From an uncultured Pseudomonadota bacterium (GTDB lineage Bacteria > Pseudomonadota > Gammaproteobacteria > Burkholderiales > SG8-39), in NCBI GenBank assembly GCA_903834835.1, contig CAILKO010000045.1, positions 30,026 through 94,025 on the forward strand: DNA of 64,000 bases, written 5' to 3'. The notes beneath the pieces were generated by a model. That model had not been told where the DNA came from. It worked only from the letters and a program-made list of their open reading frames with translations, and did no database searches. Shown here piece by piece: positions 42,085 through 51,751 of the stretch (position 1 is the first letter of the stretch; each line of letters opens with the position of its first letter). Both the position numbers and the translations under genes were made by a program.

Positions 42085-42106
42085 ATAGTAACGTTTTCGT
42101 TACTAT
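42085..42106. repeat. Dispersed TAGTAAC/GTTACTA palindrome, copy 3
   Basis: ATAGTAACG and CGTTACTAT flank a TTTT loop (9-base arms). The 25 bases 42082-42106 are identical to 47578-47602 of copy 4, but the outer arms no longer pair. It lies upstream of the tRNA-Thr gene (minus) and of the first sulfate-binding protein gene (plus). The 260-base gap 42023-42282 holds nothing else that I can name. Confidence 0.9.
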
Positions 42107-42282
42107 GTGCTCAGCCCCTTGCCGTATTCCGGCCCTGTCAGCCTTCCACCTCCCGGGATTAGCATATTCCTTTCAAATCTCAGGTCCGCAAAGCATATGC
42201 AAGGTGCCCGATGATATTTCCGCTTCCATGCCGCGCTCGCTATCGTGCGGCCATCCCGACTGTCCGTACATGGAGATTCGAA

Positions 42283-43293
42283 GTGAAAACGTTTGCCGCA
42301 AAATCCGTCCGCCCCCTCATCGTCGCCGCGCTGAGCGCGCTGGCCTTACCGTCCTGGGCGCAGACCTCGATCCTGAACGTGTCCTACGACCCGACGCGCG
42401 AGCTTTACCAGGAGTTCAACCAGGCCTTCGCGAAGTTCTGGAAAGCCAAGGGCGGCGATCAGCTGGACGTCAAGCAGTCGCATGGCGGCTCGGGCTCCCA
42501 GGGCCGCAAGGTGATTGACGGCATCGACGCCGATGTCGTCACACTCGCGCTCGCCTACGACATCGACGCGATCGCCGGCAAGGGTCTGATTGCGGCCGAC
42601 TGGCAGAAGCGTCTGCCGCACAACGCCTCGCCCTACACCTCCACCTACATCTTCCTGGTGCGCAGGGGCAATCCAAAAGCGATCAAGGACTGGAGCGATC
42701 TCGTGAAGCCGGGCGTGTCGGTCGTGACACCGAACCCCAAGACTTCCGGCGGCGCCCGCTGGGGCTACCTCGCGGCCTGGGGCTACGAGCTGAAGCGCAG
42801 CAAGGGTGATCAGGCCAAGGCCAGGGATTTCGTGGCCCGTCTGTTCAAGAATGTGCCGGTGCTGGATTCCGGCGCACGTGGTTCGACCATCACCTTTGCC
42901 GAGCGCGGCATCGGTGACGTCATTCTGACCTGGGAGAACGAAGCCCACCTTACGCTGAAGGAATTCGGCGCCGAGAAATTCGAGATCGTGTATCCCCCGG
43001 TCAGCATTCTCGCGGAACCTCCGGTGGCAGTGGTGGACAAGGTCGTGGACAAGCGCGGCACGCGCAAGGTCGCCGAGGAGTATCTGAAGTATCTCTATAC
43101 GCCGGTGGGTCAGGAAATCGCGGCGAAGAACTTCTACCGTCCGATCGACACGAAGGTGCTTGCCAGGTACGCGAAGCAGTTCCCGAAAATCAGCCTGTTC
43201 ACCATCGACGAGCTGTTCGGCGGCTGGCAGAAGGCGCAGCAGACGCACTTCGCGGACGGCGGCGTGTTCGACCAGATCTACGCGACGAAGTAG
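42283..43293 (+). CDS. Sulfate/thiosulfate ABC transporter, binding protein 1
   Basis: A 336-residue periplasmic protein of the Sbp/CysP family. A signal peptide ends ALPSWA. The mature protein begins [29 protein letters not shown] (near residue 66) is the oxyanion-binding loop, and [16 protein letters not shown] and [22 protein letters not shown] are family blocks. The GTG at 42283 is chosen because GGAG lies 7 bases before it. A close paralogue follows at 43573 and the membrane and ATPase genes after that. Confidence 0.9.
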   Translation: MKTFAAKSVRPLIVAALSALALPSWAQTSILNVSYDPTRELYQEFNQAFAKFWKAKGGDQLDVKQSHGGSGSQGRKVIDGIDADVVTLALAYDIDAIAGKGLIAADWQKRLPHNASPYTSTYIFLVRRGNPKAIKDWSDLVKPGVSVVTPNPKTSGGARWGYLAAWGYELKRSKGDQAKARDFVARLFKNVPVLDSGARGSTITFAERGIGDVILTWENEAHLTLKEFGAEKFEIVYPPVSILAEPPVAVVDKVVDKRGTRKVAEEYLKYLYTPVGQEIAAKNFYRPIDTKVLARYAKQFPKISLFTIDELFGGWQKAQQTHFADGGVFDQIYATK

Positions 43294-43572
43294 CGCAACC
43301 CGCCCGCTGGGAACCTTAAGACGCGATCGCAATACAGGGACGCGCGGGGGCCCCCAGATACCCGGCAGCCCCCCCCAACAACGCTGTTCAGGCGCCTGCT
43401 CGTCTAATTCCGTCAAGGCATATGGAAATAGACAGCGAGTCGTTTGCCTGCGCAGAGCGCAGGCCGATAATGCGCTCCCTTCCGGCGACGTGCCAGCGCC
43501 GGGGTCGCAACAGGCGAGGCCCGGCGGGCAAGACGACTTCCAGCTATCCAACACGATCAACGAAGGTATACG

Positions 43573-44598
43573 ATGAATTTCCTGCGATCAGAGAAACTGC
43601 TGCCCCGAATCAACCGACTCCTCGTCGCAAGCGCGATCGGTCTGTTGCCGCTCGTCGCGAACGCACAGACGACCCTGCTTAACGTCTCCTTCGACGTCGC
43701 CCGCGAGTACTACAAGGACTACAACCCGGTCTTCGCCCGCTACTGGAAGGCGCGCACCGGGGAAACGGTGACGATCAACCAGTCGCATGGCGGCTCGAGC
43801 GCCCAGGCGCGCGCAGTGGCCGACGGTCTGGAGGCCGACGTCGTCACGATGAACCAGGCAACCGACATCGATCTGCTTGCTTCCCGCGGGGCACTGGTGG
43901 CCGCCGACTGGGTCAAGCGCTTCCCGGATGCGGCCTCGCCCAGCCACTCGACGATGATCTTCCTCGTGCGCAAGGGAAATCCCAAGGGCATCAAGGATTG
44001 GGATGACCTCGTGAAGGCCGGCACCCAGGCAATCATTCCCAATCCGAAGACCGCGGGCAATGGCCGCTACACCTATCTCGCCGCCTGGGGCCATGCACTG
44101 CGCAAGAAAGGCGGCAATGAGGCCAGCGCGCGCGCCTTCGTCGCGGCGCTGTTCAAGAATGTGCCTGTGCTCGACACCGGCGGGCGCGGCGCGACCAACA
44201 CCTTCGTGCAGCGCGGCATCGGCGATGCGCTGATCACCTTCGAGAACGAGGTTTTCCTGATCCAGCGCGAACTCGGCGCGGACAAGGTCGAGATCGTCTA
44301 TCCCTCGGTGAGCATCCGCGCGGACAATCCCGTCGCGCTGGTCGAGAAGGTCGTGGACAAGAAGGGCACGCGCAAGGCTGCACAGGCTTATCTCGACTAC
44401 CTGTACTCGGACGAAGGCCAGGAGCTGTTCGCGAAGTTCTACTATCGCCCGTCCAATTCCGTCATTGCAAAGAAATACGCGAGCACCTTCAAGCAGATTC
44501 CGCTATTTACGGTGGATGAGGTATTCGGGGGCTGGCAAAATGCGCAGAAGACGCACTTTGCCGACGGCGGCAGCTTCGACCAGATCTACCAGAAATAG
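43573..44598 (+). CDS. Sulfate/thiosulfate ABC transporter, binding protein 2
   Basis: A 341-residue paralogue of the preceding protein, with signal peptide ending VANA and TTLLNVSFDVAREYYKDYN, QSHGGSSAQ, NPKTAGNGRYTYLAAWG and FGGWQNAQKTHFADGGSFDQIYQK. The two share the same layout throughout but differ at many positions, so they probably bind sulfate and thiosulfate or a related anion with different preference. The 279-base gap before it holds nothing recognisable apart from a C/G-rich stretch near 43345-43380. It is followed by cysT after 77 bases. Confidence 0.9.
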   Translation: MNFLRSEKLLPRINRLLVASAIGLLPLVANAQTTLLNVSFDVAREYYKDYNPVFARYWKARTGETVTINQSHGGSSAQARAVADGLEADVVTMNQATDIDLLASRGALVAADWVKRFPDAASPSHSTMIFLVRKGNPKGIKDWDDLVKAGTQAIIPNPKTAGNGRYTYLAAWGHALRKKGGNEASARAFVAALFKNVPVLDTGGRGATNTFVQRGIGDALITFENEVFLIQRELGADKVEIVYPSVSIRADNPVALVEKVVDKKGTRKAAQAYLDYLYSDEGQELFAKFYYRPSNSVIAKKYASTFKQIPLFTVDEVFGGWQNAQKTHFADGGSFDQIYQK

Positions 44599-44675
44599 CC
44601 GCCGCCGTATCCCGAGCCCCTGCCGCCGCGGCATGACCGTGCGGCAGGGCTATGCATGACTGAGAGTCGCATCCA

Positions 44676-45512
44676 ATGACCGTCCGTGCGGGCAAGCGCC
44701 ACAATGTGCTGCCAGGATTCAACCTGGCGCTCGGCTATACGCTGTTTTATCTGGGCCTGATCGTCCTGATTCCGCTGTCGGCAGCCTTCATCCGCACGGC
44801 ATCGCTCACCTGGGAACAGTTCTGGGGCGTGGTGACGACGCCCAGGGTGATCGCCTCCTACCAGCTCACCTTCGGTGCCTCGCTTGCGGGCGCGGTCATC
44901 AATTCGATCTTCGGCCTCATCGTCGCCTGGGTGCTGGTGCGTTACCGTTTCCCCGGCAAGCGGCTGCTCGATGCGCTGGTCGATCTACCCTTCGCGCTGC
45001 CCACCGCGGTGGCAGGCATCACGCTGACCGCCCTGTACGCGCCGAACGGCTGGATCGGCAGCCTGTTTGCGCCTTACAAGATCGCTTTCTCCCAGCTGGG
45101 CGTGGTGATTGCGCTGACCTTCATCGGCCTGCCCTTCGTCGTGCGTACCGTCCAGCCCGTGCTGGAGGATCTCGAGCGCGAGCTCGAAGAAGCGGCCGCG
45201 AGCCTCGGGGCCTCGCGCCTGCAGACTTTCGTGCGCGTGATCCTTCCGGTGATCCTGCCCGCCCTGCTTACCGGCTTTGCCCTTGCCTTCGCGCGCGCGG
45301 TCGGCGAATACGGCTCAGTCGTCTTCATCGCCGGCAACATGCCGATGCAGACCGAGATCACGCCGCTCCTGATCATCACGAAACTGGAGCAGTACGACTA
45401 TGTGGGCGCAACGGCGCTGGCGGTGGTCATGCTGGTCATCTCGTTCATGATGCTGCTCGCGATCAATCTGCTGCAGTGGTGGGCGAACCGGCGCGCCGGG
45501 AGGACGACGTGA
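44676..45512 (+). CDS. cysT: Sulfate ABC transporter permease
   Basis: A 278-residue inner-membrane permease with six hydrophobic segments. The EAA loop that contacts the ATPase is [31 protein letters not shown] near residues 168-200, and the region [20 protein letters not shown] is typical of CysT/CysU. Its stop overlaps the GTG start of cysW (GTGA). Confidence 0.94.
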   Translation: MTVRAGKRHNVLPGFNLALGYTLFYLGLIVLIPLSAAFIRTASLTWEQFWGVVTTPRVIASYQLTFGASLAGAVINSIFGLIVAWVLVRYRFPGKRLLDALVDLPFALPTAVAGITLTALYAPNGWIGSLFAPYKIAFSQLGVVIALTFIGLPFVVRTVQPVLEDLERELEEAAASLGASRLQTFVRVILPVILPALLTGFALAFARAVGEYGSVVFIAGNMPMQTEITPLLIITKLEQYDYVGATALAVVMLVISFMMLLAINLLQWWANRRAGRTT

Positions 45513-46405
45513 GCGCTGCACCCGCAACGGTCAAGGTGCGCGCGGGACGCGGTCCGCAGGCGGCGACCGGCGAACCGGCACTCGTGAAGTGGTTGTTGAT
45601 CGGCACGGCGATCGCCTTCATGGGCCTGTTCCTGGTAGTCCCCCTGGTCGCAGTGTTCTACGAGGCCCTGCGCAAGGGTCTCGAAGCCTATTTCGCGGCC
45701 CTGCGCGAGCCGGATGCGCTTTCGGCCATCAAGCTCACGCTCATTACCGCGGCGATTGCAGTGCCGCTCAATCTCGTATTCGGCGTCGCGGCCGCCTGGG
45801 CCATCGCGAAATTCGACTTTCGCGGCAAGAGCCTGCTCATCACGCTGGTGGACCTCCCGTTCTCGGTATCCCCGGTCGTCTCGGGTCTGATCTATGTACT
45901 CGTCTTCGGCCTGCAGGGCTGGCTCGGTCCCTGGCTGCAGGCGCACGACATCAAGATCATTTTTGCCATCCCCGGGATCGTGCTCGCCACCGTGTTCGTG
46001 ACCTTTCCGTTTGTCGCGCGCGAACTGATTCCGCTCATGGAGGCGCAGGGCAAGGAAGAGGAAGAGGCCGCCATCGTGCTCGGTGCGAACGGCTGGCAGA
46101 CCTTCTGGAAGGTGACACTGCCGAACATCAAGTGGGGCCTGCTCTACGGCGTGATCCTCTGCAATGCGCGCGCGATGGGCGAGTTCGGGGCAGTGTCCGT
46201 GGTATCCGGTCATGTACGCGGCCAGACCAATACGATGCCGTTGCATGTCGAGATCCTGTACAACGAGTATCAGTTCGCGGCGGCATTCGCCGTTGCCTCG
46301 CTGCTCGCACTGCTCGCGTTGCTCACCCTCGCGCTAAAGACCTTTGTCGAATGGAAGACGGCGGCCGAGCGCGCCATCCTGCCGCCCGAAGAGCCGACCC
46401 GCTGA
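45509..46405 (+). CDS. cysW: Sulfate ABC transporter permease
   Basis: A 298-residue partner permease. The EAA loop is [32 protein letters not shown], and [21 protein letters not shown] and [36 protein letters not shown] are CysW hallmarks. The GTG start at 45509 overlaps the cysT stop and has GGGAGGACGAC before it; a longer in-frame start at 45476 is less likely. Confidence 0.94.
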   Translation: MSAAPATVKVRAGRGPQAATGEPALVKWLLIGTAIAFMGLFLVVPLVAVFYEALRKGLEAYFAALREPDALSAIKLTLITAAIAVPLNLVFGVAAAWAIAKFDFRGKSLLITLVDLPFSVSPVVSGLIYVLVFGLQGWLGPWLQAHDIKIIFAIPGIVLATVFVTFPFVARELIPLMEAQGKEEEEAAIVLGANGWQTFWKVTLPNIKWGLLYGVILCNARAMGEFGAVSVVSGHVRGQTNTMPLHVEILYNEYQFAAAFAVASLLALLALLTLALKTFVEWKTAAERAILPPEEPTR

Positions 46406-46437
46406 TCGCGGCCCTCACACGACCCCACGGAACTCAC

Positions 46438-47532
46438 ATGAGCATCGAAGTCCGCCACATCACCAAGCGCTTCGGCAACTTTGTCGCGCTGAACGACGTT
46501 TCGCTCGACTTCCCGACCGGCGAACTCGTCGCGCTCCTCGGTCCTTCCGGCTGCGGCAAGACCACCCTGCTGCGCATCATCGCCGGCATGGAAGTTCCGG
46601 ACGACGGCGAGGTGTTTTTCCACGGTGAGGATGCCACCGAGCGCGACGTACGCGAACGCAAGGTCGGGTTCGTCTTCCAGCACTACGCGCTGTTCCGGCA
46701 TATGACGGTGTTCGAGAACATCGCATTCGGTCTGCGCGTGAAGCCGCGCAGCCAGAGGCCGTCGAACGAGGTGATCCGCGAGAAGGTAATGTCCCTCCTG
46801 CAGCTCGTGCAGATGGATTTTCTCGCCGACCGCTACCCTTCTCAGCTCTCCGGCGGTCAGCGTCAGCGCGTGGCGCTCGCGCGCGCCCTCGCGGTCGAGC
46901 CCAAGGTCCTGCTGCTCGACGAACCCTTCGGAGCACTCGACGCAAAGGTACGCAAGGAATTGCGCCGCTGGCTGCGCCGCCTGCACGACGAAATCCACGT
47001 CACCAGCATCTTCGTTACGCACGACCAGGAAGAAGCCCTTGAAGTCGCGGACCGCGTCGTGCTGATGAACCGCGGGCAGGTAGAGCAACAGGGTACGCCG
47101 GAGGAGGTCTACGAGGCCCCGGCCAACCCCTTCGTATACAGCTTCCTCGGGCACGTGAACCTGTTTCACGGTCGCGCGCACGGCGGACAGATTCACGTCG
47201 GGGAGGCAACCCTGGCAGCCCCCGAACATGCCGATGCGTCCAACGCGCCAGCAGTCGGCTACGCGCGCCCGCACGAGCTCGAGGTGGAGCGTCCGACCCC
47301 CGGGCAGACCGGCATCGCCGCGACGCTCGAGCGCGCGCTCGTCGTCGGCCCCTACGCGCGCCTCGAACTGAAGCAGCAGGGCACGGACAACCTGATCGAA
47401 GTGGAACTGCCGAGTGAACGCTATCGGTCACTCGGCCTGCAGAATGGCGAAAGCCTGCTCGTGCGCCCGCGCAAGCTGCGGGTGTTCCTGCGCGAGGCGT
47501 CAGCAGACAAGTCCTCGGATTACATTATCTAG
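46438..47532 (+). CDS. cysA: Sulfate ABC transporter ATP-binding protein
   Basis: A 364-residue ATPase that powers sulfate/thiosulfate import. It has Walker [10 protein letters not shown] near residue 35, signature LSGGQRQR, Walker [15 protein letters not shown] and switch His in [11 protein letters not shown]-terminal TOBE-like regulatory domain occupies about 240-355. A long open frame that runs upstream through cysW is a shadow. It is the last gene of the importer operon and is followed after 43 bases by palindrome copy 4. Confidence 0.94.
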   Translation: MSIEVRHITKRFGNFVALNDVSLDFPTGELVALLGPSGCGKTTLLRIIAGMEVPDDGEVFFHGEDATERDVRERKVGFVFQHYALFRHMTVFENIAFGLRVKPRSQRPSNEVIREKVMSLLQLVQMDFLADRYPSQLSGGQRQRVALARALAVEPKVLLLDEPFGALDAKVRKELRRWLRRLHDEIHVTSIFVTHDQEEALEVADRVVLMNRGQVEQQGTPEEVYEAPANPFVYSFLGHVNLFHGRAHGGQIHVGEATLAAPEHADASNAPAVGYARPHELEVERPTPGQTGIAATLERALVVGPYARLELKQQGTDNLIEVELPSERYRSLGLQNGESLLVRPRKLRVFLREASADKSSDYII

Positions 47533-47575
47533 TTCTTGCAGGCTGGCTTCCGCAGGAGCATTCTCGCCGCCAACC

Positions 47576-47607
47576 GCATGATAGTAACGTTTTCGTTACT
47601 ATCATGC
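47576..47607. repeat. Dispersed TAGTAAC/GTTACTA palindrome, copy 4
   Basis: Perfect 14-base arms (GCATGATAGTAACG and its complement) around a TTTT loop. It lies in the 103-base gap between the convergent ends of cysA and sspB. The position would suit a bidirectional terminator, but the arms are AT-rich and there is no T run outside the stem. Confidence 0.93.
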
Positions 47608-47635
47608 CCTCGGGAGTGCCCTGGCCTCCCGCTGG

Positions 47636-48127
47636 CTACTTGATGCGTCGCAGCGTCGGCTTGCCCGCCCCCTGAGGCGTGCCGCCCCTGGGAGGGTCCG
47701 GGAGATCGTGCCCGTTGTCGGAGGAACTCGGCACAACGGAAATGCCGGGCGGACGCGCATCCGCCGGACGAGCATCCGCCGGACGAGCATCTGCATCACT
47801 CTGACCCGCCTGTGGCGCTTCGACCTCGAAGGTCATCCCGTGGCCGGTCTCGCGCGCGTAGATCGCGAATACGTTGTGCACCGGAACGGAAATCTGGCGC
47901 GCCACGCCGCCGAAGCGCGCGGAGAATTCGATCATATCGTTGCCCATCTGCAGCTTGTGGACAGCCGTGGGCGCGATATTGAGGGTGATTTCCCCACCTT
48001 TCGAATACTCGAGCGGCACCTGGGTCCGGGCGTCCACCTTCACCGCAAGATGCGGGGTATAGCCGTTGTCCACGCACCAGTCGAACAGCGCGCGGAGCAC
48101 ATAGGGTTTGGTAGGAATTTCGTCCAT
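47636..48127 (-). CDS. sspB: ClpXP protease specificity-enhancing factor
   Basis: A 163-residue adaptor that delivers ssrA-tagged proteins to ClpXP. The folded N-terminal domain is residues ~1-108 (KPYVLRALFDWCVDNGYTPHLAVKV, ISVPVHNVFAIYARETGHGMTFE). A disordered linker carries ADARPADARPADARP and is followed by the ClpX-docking tail KPTLRRIK. The linker repeat corresponds to a 15-base tandem repeat in DNA. It is 57 bases downstream of sspA, as is common. Confidence 0.94.
   Translation of the reverse strand: MDEIPTKPYVLRALFDWCVDNGYTPHLAVKVDARTQVPLEYSKGGEITLNIAPTAVHKLQMGNDMIEFSARFGGVARQISVPVHNVFAIYARETGHGMTFEVEAPQAGQSDADARPADARPADARPPGISVVPSSSDNGHDLPDPPRGGTPQGAGKPTLRRIK
47757..47796 (-). repeat. 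15-base tandem repeat inside sspB
   Basis: GCATCCGCCGGACGA is repeated about 2.5 times and encodes ADARP units in the flexible SspB linker. The repeat length is a multiple of three, so gain or loss of units only changes linker length. Confidence 0.8.
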
Positions 48128-48184
48128 GCCGGATCAGGTGAACTGCGCCTGCCTCCTGAAAAAACCTGGCAACCCGGCCCCGGG

Positions 48185-48784
48185 CTACTTGCGCATCACC
48201 TTTTCGGAAGGTGTCAGCGCCTCGATGAACGCGGGTCGGGAGAAGATGCGCTCAGCATACTTCATCAGCGGCGCGGCCTGCTTCGCGATCTTGATGCCGT
48301 AAAGATCGAGCCGCCAGAGCAGCGGCGCGATCGCGACGTCGAGCATCGTGAGTTCGTCCCCGAGCATGTACTTCGTGCGCTTGAACAGGGGCACGATCTG
48401 GATCAACTGCTCGGTCACGTGCTGGCGCGCCTTCTCGACCAGCTTTTCCTTGCCCGACTCGATCGCCTCGATCTGGGAGAACAGCTCGACTTCCATGTTG
48501 AACAGCATCAGGCGCGCACGCGCACGCATCACCGGGTCCGCCGGCATCAGCTGCGGGTGCGGGAAGCGTTCATCGATGTACTCGTTGATGATGTTCGACT
48601 CGTACAGGATCAGGTCGCGCTCGACCAGCACCGGCAGCCGGTTGTACGGATTCAGGACCGACAGGTCCTCCGGCTTGTTGAACATGTCGACATCGATCAC
48701 CTGGAAGTCCATGCCCTTCTCGTAAAGCACGAAGCGGCAGCGGTGGCTGAATGGGCAGGTGGTCCCGGAATACAGTTGCATCAT
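48185..48784 (-). CDS. sspA: Stringent starvation protein A
   Basis: A 199-residue glutathione-S-transferase-fold protein that binds RNA polymerase and alters promoter use under stress. TTCPFSHRCRFVLYEKGMDFQVIDVDM is the thioredoxin-like N-terminal half, NRLPVLVERDLILYESNIINEYIDERFPHPQLMPADP the cis-Pro and Glu-Ser region, and the C-terminal half is helical. It is encoded next to petC and sspB, as in other Betaproteobacteria. Confidence 0.95.
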   Translation of the reverse strand: MMQLYSGTTCPFSHRCRFVLYEKGMDFQVIDVDMFNKPEDLSVLNPYNRLPVLVERDLILYESNIINEYIDERFPHPQLMPADPVMRARARLMLFNMEVELFSQIEAIESGKEKLVEKARQHVTEQLIQIVPLFKRTKYMLGDELTMLDVAIAPLLWRLDLYGIKIAKQAAPLMKYAERIFSRPAFIEALTPSEKVMRK

Positions 48785-48905
48785 GGCATGCGGCCTTCGA
48801 AAAATGCAGTCAACGCGCCGGAGAGCGCCTGGCAGGATTGCCCTGCGCCTCCTCCGGCCTGCTGTGAAAGATTGCTAGGTTATTGGTGCTGGCTGAGCCG
48901 CAGGC

Positions 48906-49640
48906 TCAGTGAACGTCCTTCCAGAACTCACGCTTCACGAGATACACGAGCACGAACAGCATGCCGAGCACCAGCAGCACCCAGATGCCGATCTGCTTGC
49001 GCGACTGCGCAGCAGGCTCGCCCACGAAGGCGAGAAAGTTCACCAGGTCGCGCACCGTCCGGTCATACTCGATTGTGCTCTGCGTCCCCGGTGTCATCTG
49101 GACCCACTTGTATTCAACCGCCGCGTGTTCGCCCTCGCCTTCCTTGCGTTGGAGCGAACGCTCGCCCTGCAAGGTCCAGAGCGCGTGCGGCATGCCTACG
49201 TTCGGAAATACCGCGTTGTTCCATCCGCTGGCCGTCGCGGGATCACGGTAGAACGTGCGCAGATAGGTGTACAGCCAGTCGACGCCCCGGGACCGCGCCA
49301 CCACGCTCAGATCGGGCGGCGGCACCCCGAACCAGCTCTTCGCGTCCTTGGCCGACATCGCGACGCGCATCGTGTCGCCGACCTTGTCGCCCGTAAGGAT
49401 CAGGTTGTCGCGTATCTGCTGCTCGGTGAGTCCGATGTCCTGCAGCCGGTTGTAGCGCATGTACTGCGCACTGTGACAGTTCAGGCAGTAGTTGACGAAG
49501 GTCCGTGCGCCGGCCTGCCGGCTTACGACGTCGTTCTGGTCTATGGGCGCGCGGTCGAGGCGATAGCCTCCCTCGGAAGCAAACGTCTGCGCCGTGAATG
49601 CGGCGCAGGCAAGCGCGAGGCCGGTCAGTAGCTTTTTCAT
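48906..49640 (-). CDS. petC: Cytochrome c1 of the bc1 complex
   Basis: A 244-residue periplasm-facing subunit anchored by a C-terminal helix (IWVLLVLGMLFVLVYLVKREFW). A signal peptide covers about residues 1-21. Heme-c motif CLNCH is near residue 51, and the axial Met lies in the later part of the protein. GGAGG precedes the ATG at 49640. It is the last gene of petABC. Confidence 0.94.
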   Translation of the reverse strand: MKKLLTGLALACAAFTAQTFASEGGYRLDRAPIDQNDVVSRQAGARTFVNYCLNCHSAQYMRYNRLQDIGLTEQQIRDNLILTGDKVGDTMRVAMSAKDAKSWFGVPPPDLSVVARSRGVDWLYTYLRTFYRDPATASGWNNAVFPNVGMPHALWTLQGERSLQRKEGEGEHAAVEYKWVQMTPGTQSTIEYDRTVRDLVNFLAFVGEPAAQSRKQIGIWVLLVLGMLFVLVYLVKREFWKDVH

Positions 49641-49657
49641 TTTCTTTGCCTCCACAC

Positions 49658-50944
49658 TCAGTCCGCAATCCGGGACGGGACCGGAAGCGTCCGGTCGCGC
49701 GCCGTGTACCAGGGCATCAGGATGAAAAACAGGAAGTAGACCAGCGTGCAGACCCGAGCCACGACCGTGGCAACGTCCGCCTTGCCGAGCCAGTCGCCGA
49801 ACTGGCCCCACACGTTGGTGGTTTCCGTCCCGAGATAGCCGAGGATCAGGAATGCGACCACGAACAAGGTAAGCGCCCACTTGTAGTATGGACCGCGATA
49901 GCGGATGGACAGCGCCCGCCCTCTGTCCAGCCACGGCAGCAGCAGCAGGATCATGGTCGCGAGGCCCATGACCATCACCCCCGGGAACTGCGAATTGAAC
50001 AGCGGGGGCACCGCGCGCAGCATGGAATAGAAAGGCGTGAAGTACCACACCGGCGCGATATGCAGAGGGGTCTTCAGCGGATCGGCCGGGACGAAATTGT
50101 TGTACTCGAGGAAGTACCCGCCCATCTCCGGCACGAAGAACAGCACGATCGCGAACAACGCCAGAAACACGACCGCACCGACCGCATCCTTGACCGTGTA
50201 ATAGGGGTGAAACGGAATCCCGTCGAGCGGATTTCCGTCCGGCCCCTTGTGCTTCTTGATGTCCACGCCTTCCGGGTTGTTCGAGCCGACATCGTGCAGC
50301 GCGAGCAGGTGCACCACGACCAGCCCGATGAGGACGAGCGGCAGCGCGATCACGTGAAACGCGAAGAACCGGTTAAGCGTCGCGTCCCCCACGACATAGT
50401 CGCCACGAATCCAGAGCGACAGATCCGGACCGATCACCGGGATGGTGGAGAAGAGGTTCACGATGACCTGCGCGCCCCAGTAGGACATCTGCCCCCAGGG
50501 CAGCAGATAGCCGAAGAACGCCTCGCCCATCAGCGTCAGATAGATCAGCACGCCGAATATCCAGACCAGCTCGCGCGGCTCGCGATGCGAACCGTAGAGC
50601 AGGGCCCGGAACATGTGCAGATAGACGACGATGAAGAACGCCGAGGCGCCGGTGGAATGGATATAGCGGATGATCCAGCCGCCCGGGACGTCGCGCATGA
50701 TGTACTCGACCGAGCCGAAAGCCAGCGCTGCGTCCGGTTTGTAGTTCATCGTGAGGAAGATGCCGGAGACGATCTGGATCACCAGCACGAGCAGCGCGAG
50801 CGAACCGAAGTAGTACCAGAAGTTGAAATTCTTCGGCGCGTAGTAGCCGGACGCGTGCTTCTGGAATTCGATGAACGGCGTCGGGAAGCGGCGTTCGACC
50901 CAGCCTATGATCCCGGTGTACTTGGGGGTGTATTCCGTAGCCAT
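49658..50944 (-). CDS. petB: Cytochrome b of the bc1 complex
   Basis: A 428-residue, eight-helix membrane protein binding two b hemes. The Qo-site motif PEMGG (the PEWY equivalent, in LFFVPEMGGYF) and the heme-ligating His residues in IRYIHSTGASAFFIVVYLHMFR and RFFAFHVIALPLVLIGLVVVHLLALHDVGSNNPEG are visible. The gene lies 3 bases after petA and 17 before petC. Confidence 0.94.
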   Translation of the reverse strand: MATEYTPKYTGIIGWVERRFPTPFIEFQKHASGYYAPKNFNFWYYFGSLALLVLVIQIVSGIFLTMNYKPDAALAFGSVEYIMRDVPGGWIIRYIHSTGASAFFIVVYLHMFRALLYGSHREPRELVWIFGVLIYLTLMGEAFFGYLLPWGQMSYWGAQVIVNLFSTIPVIGPDLSLWIRGDYVVGDATLNRFFAFHVIALPLVLIGLVVVHLLALHDVGSNNPEGVDIKKHKGPDGNPLDGIPFHPYYTVKDAVGAVVFLALFAIVLFFVPEMGGYFLEYNNFVPADPLKTPLHIAPVWYFTPFYSMLRAVPPLFNSQFPGVMVMGLATMILLLLPWLDRGRALSIRYRGPYYKWALTLFVVAFLILGYLGTETTNVWGQFGDWLGKADVATVVARVCTLVYFLFFILMPWYTARDRTLPVPSRIAD

Positions 50945-50947
50945 GGA

Positions 50948-51541
50948 TCAGCCCTCCTTCCGGTCATCGCCGATTACAACGGTGTTCTCGGTTACAAACG
51001 TATGCGGCGGGACTTCAAGGTTGATCGGCGCGGGGACGCCCTTGTAGACGCGGCCCGCAAAATCGAACTTGGACCCGTGGCAGGGACAGTAGAACCCTCC
51101 CGCCCAGTCCGCACCCATTTCCGCCTTTTCTTCCGCGGTCTTCTCCTTGGGTGAGCAGCCCAGATGCGTGCAGATCCCGACCATGATCGCGATTTCGGGT
51201 TTGATGGAGCGGAACTCGTTCTTCGCATAGTCCGGTTGCTGGGCGACGCTGGATTCAGGGTCCGCCAACTTTGCCGCACCCTGCTTGATCGAATCGAGCA
51301 TCTCCGGGGTCCGCTTCAGTATCCAGACCGGCTTCCCTCGCCACTCGAAAATTCCGAGTTCGCCCGGTTGCAGCTTGGAGATGTCCACCTCGATCGGTGC
51401 TCCGGCCGCGCGTGCCTTCTCGGACGGCAGCATGCTGGAGACAAAGGGCACCGCTGCGCCCAGGGTTGCCGCACCGCCCGCCGCCGATGTGACGACGAGG
51501 AGGCGACGTCGGGTACTGCTTGGCTTTTGCTCTTGTGTCAT
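50948..51541 (-). CDS. petA: Rieske iron-sulfur subunit of the bc1 complex
   Basis: A 197-residue subunit with a twin-arginine-type N-terminus (STRRRLLVVTSAAGGAATLGAA) that also serves as membrane anchor. Cluster ligands are in CTHLGCSP and CPCHGSKFD. Start at 51541 (MTQEQK). TatABC, which would insert it, is encoded nearby at 55-56.5 kb. The upstream 210 bases (51542-51751) hold no gene and probably carry the pet operon promoter. Confidence 0.95.
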   Translation of the reverse strand: MTQEQKPSSTRRRLLVVTSAAGGAATLGAAVPFVSSMLPSEKARAAGAPIEVDISKLQPGELGIFEWRGKPVWILKRTPEMLDSIKQGAAKLADPESSVAQQPDYAKNEFRSIKPEIAIMVGICTHLGCSPKEKTAEEKAEMGADWAGGFYCPCHGSKFDFAGRVYKGVPAPINLEVPPHTFVTENTVVIGDDRKEG

Positions 51542-51751
51542 GAGTGAGGACCGCTCGCTGATAGCCGTTAGTAGGAAAGCTTGTCCCCGACCAGGCCGGC
51601 CCACACGATCCGGGCACGACCGGATGCACGCATAGGAGACTCAGGCACGGGAAAACGCGAGATTATAGCGACCTGTCGGGGAAAAACTCAAAAAAACTTC
51701 GATAAGTCACTAAGAAATATGCGTTTTATCCAATCTCCCTGCCACCTCGCA

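Noticed and set aside
19293..47607. The repeated palindromes as a CRISPR array
   Set aside because: The copies are kilobases apart and there are no regularly spaced repeats or cas genes.
47708..49396. Open frame of 562 codons antisense to sspB, sspA and petC
   Set aside because: It spans three certain genes on the other strand and has no recognisable domain.
49598..51154. Open frame of 518 codons antisense to petB and petA
   Set aside because: Shadow of highly conserved respiratory genes; its translation is charged low-complexity sequence.
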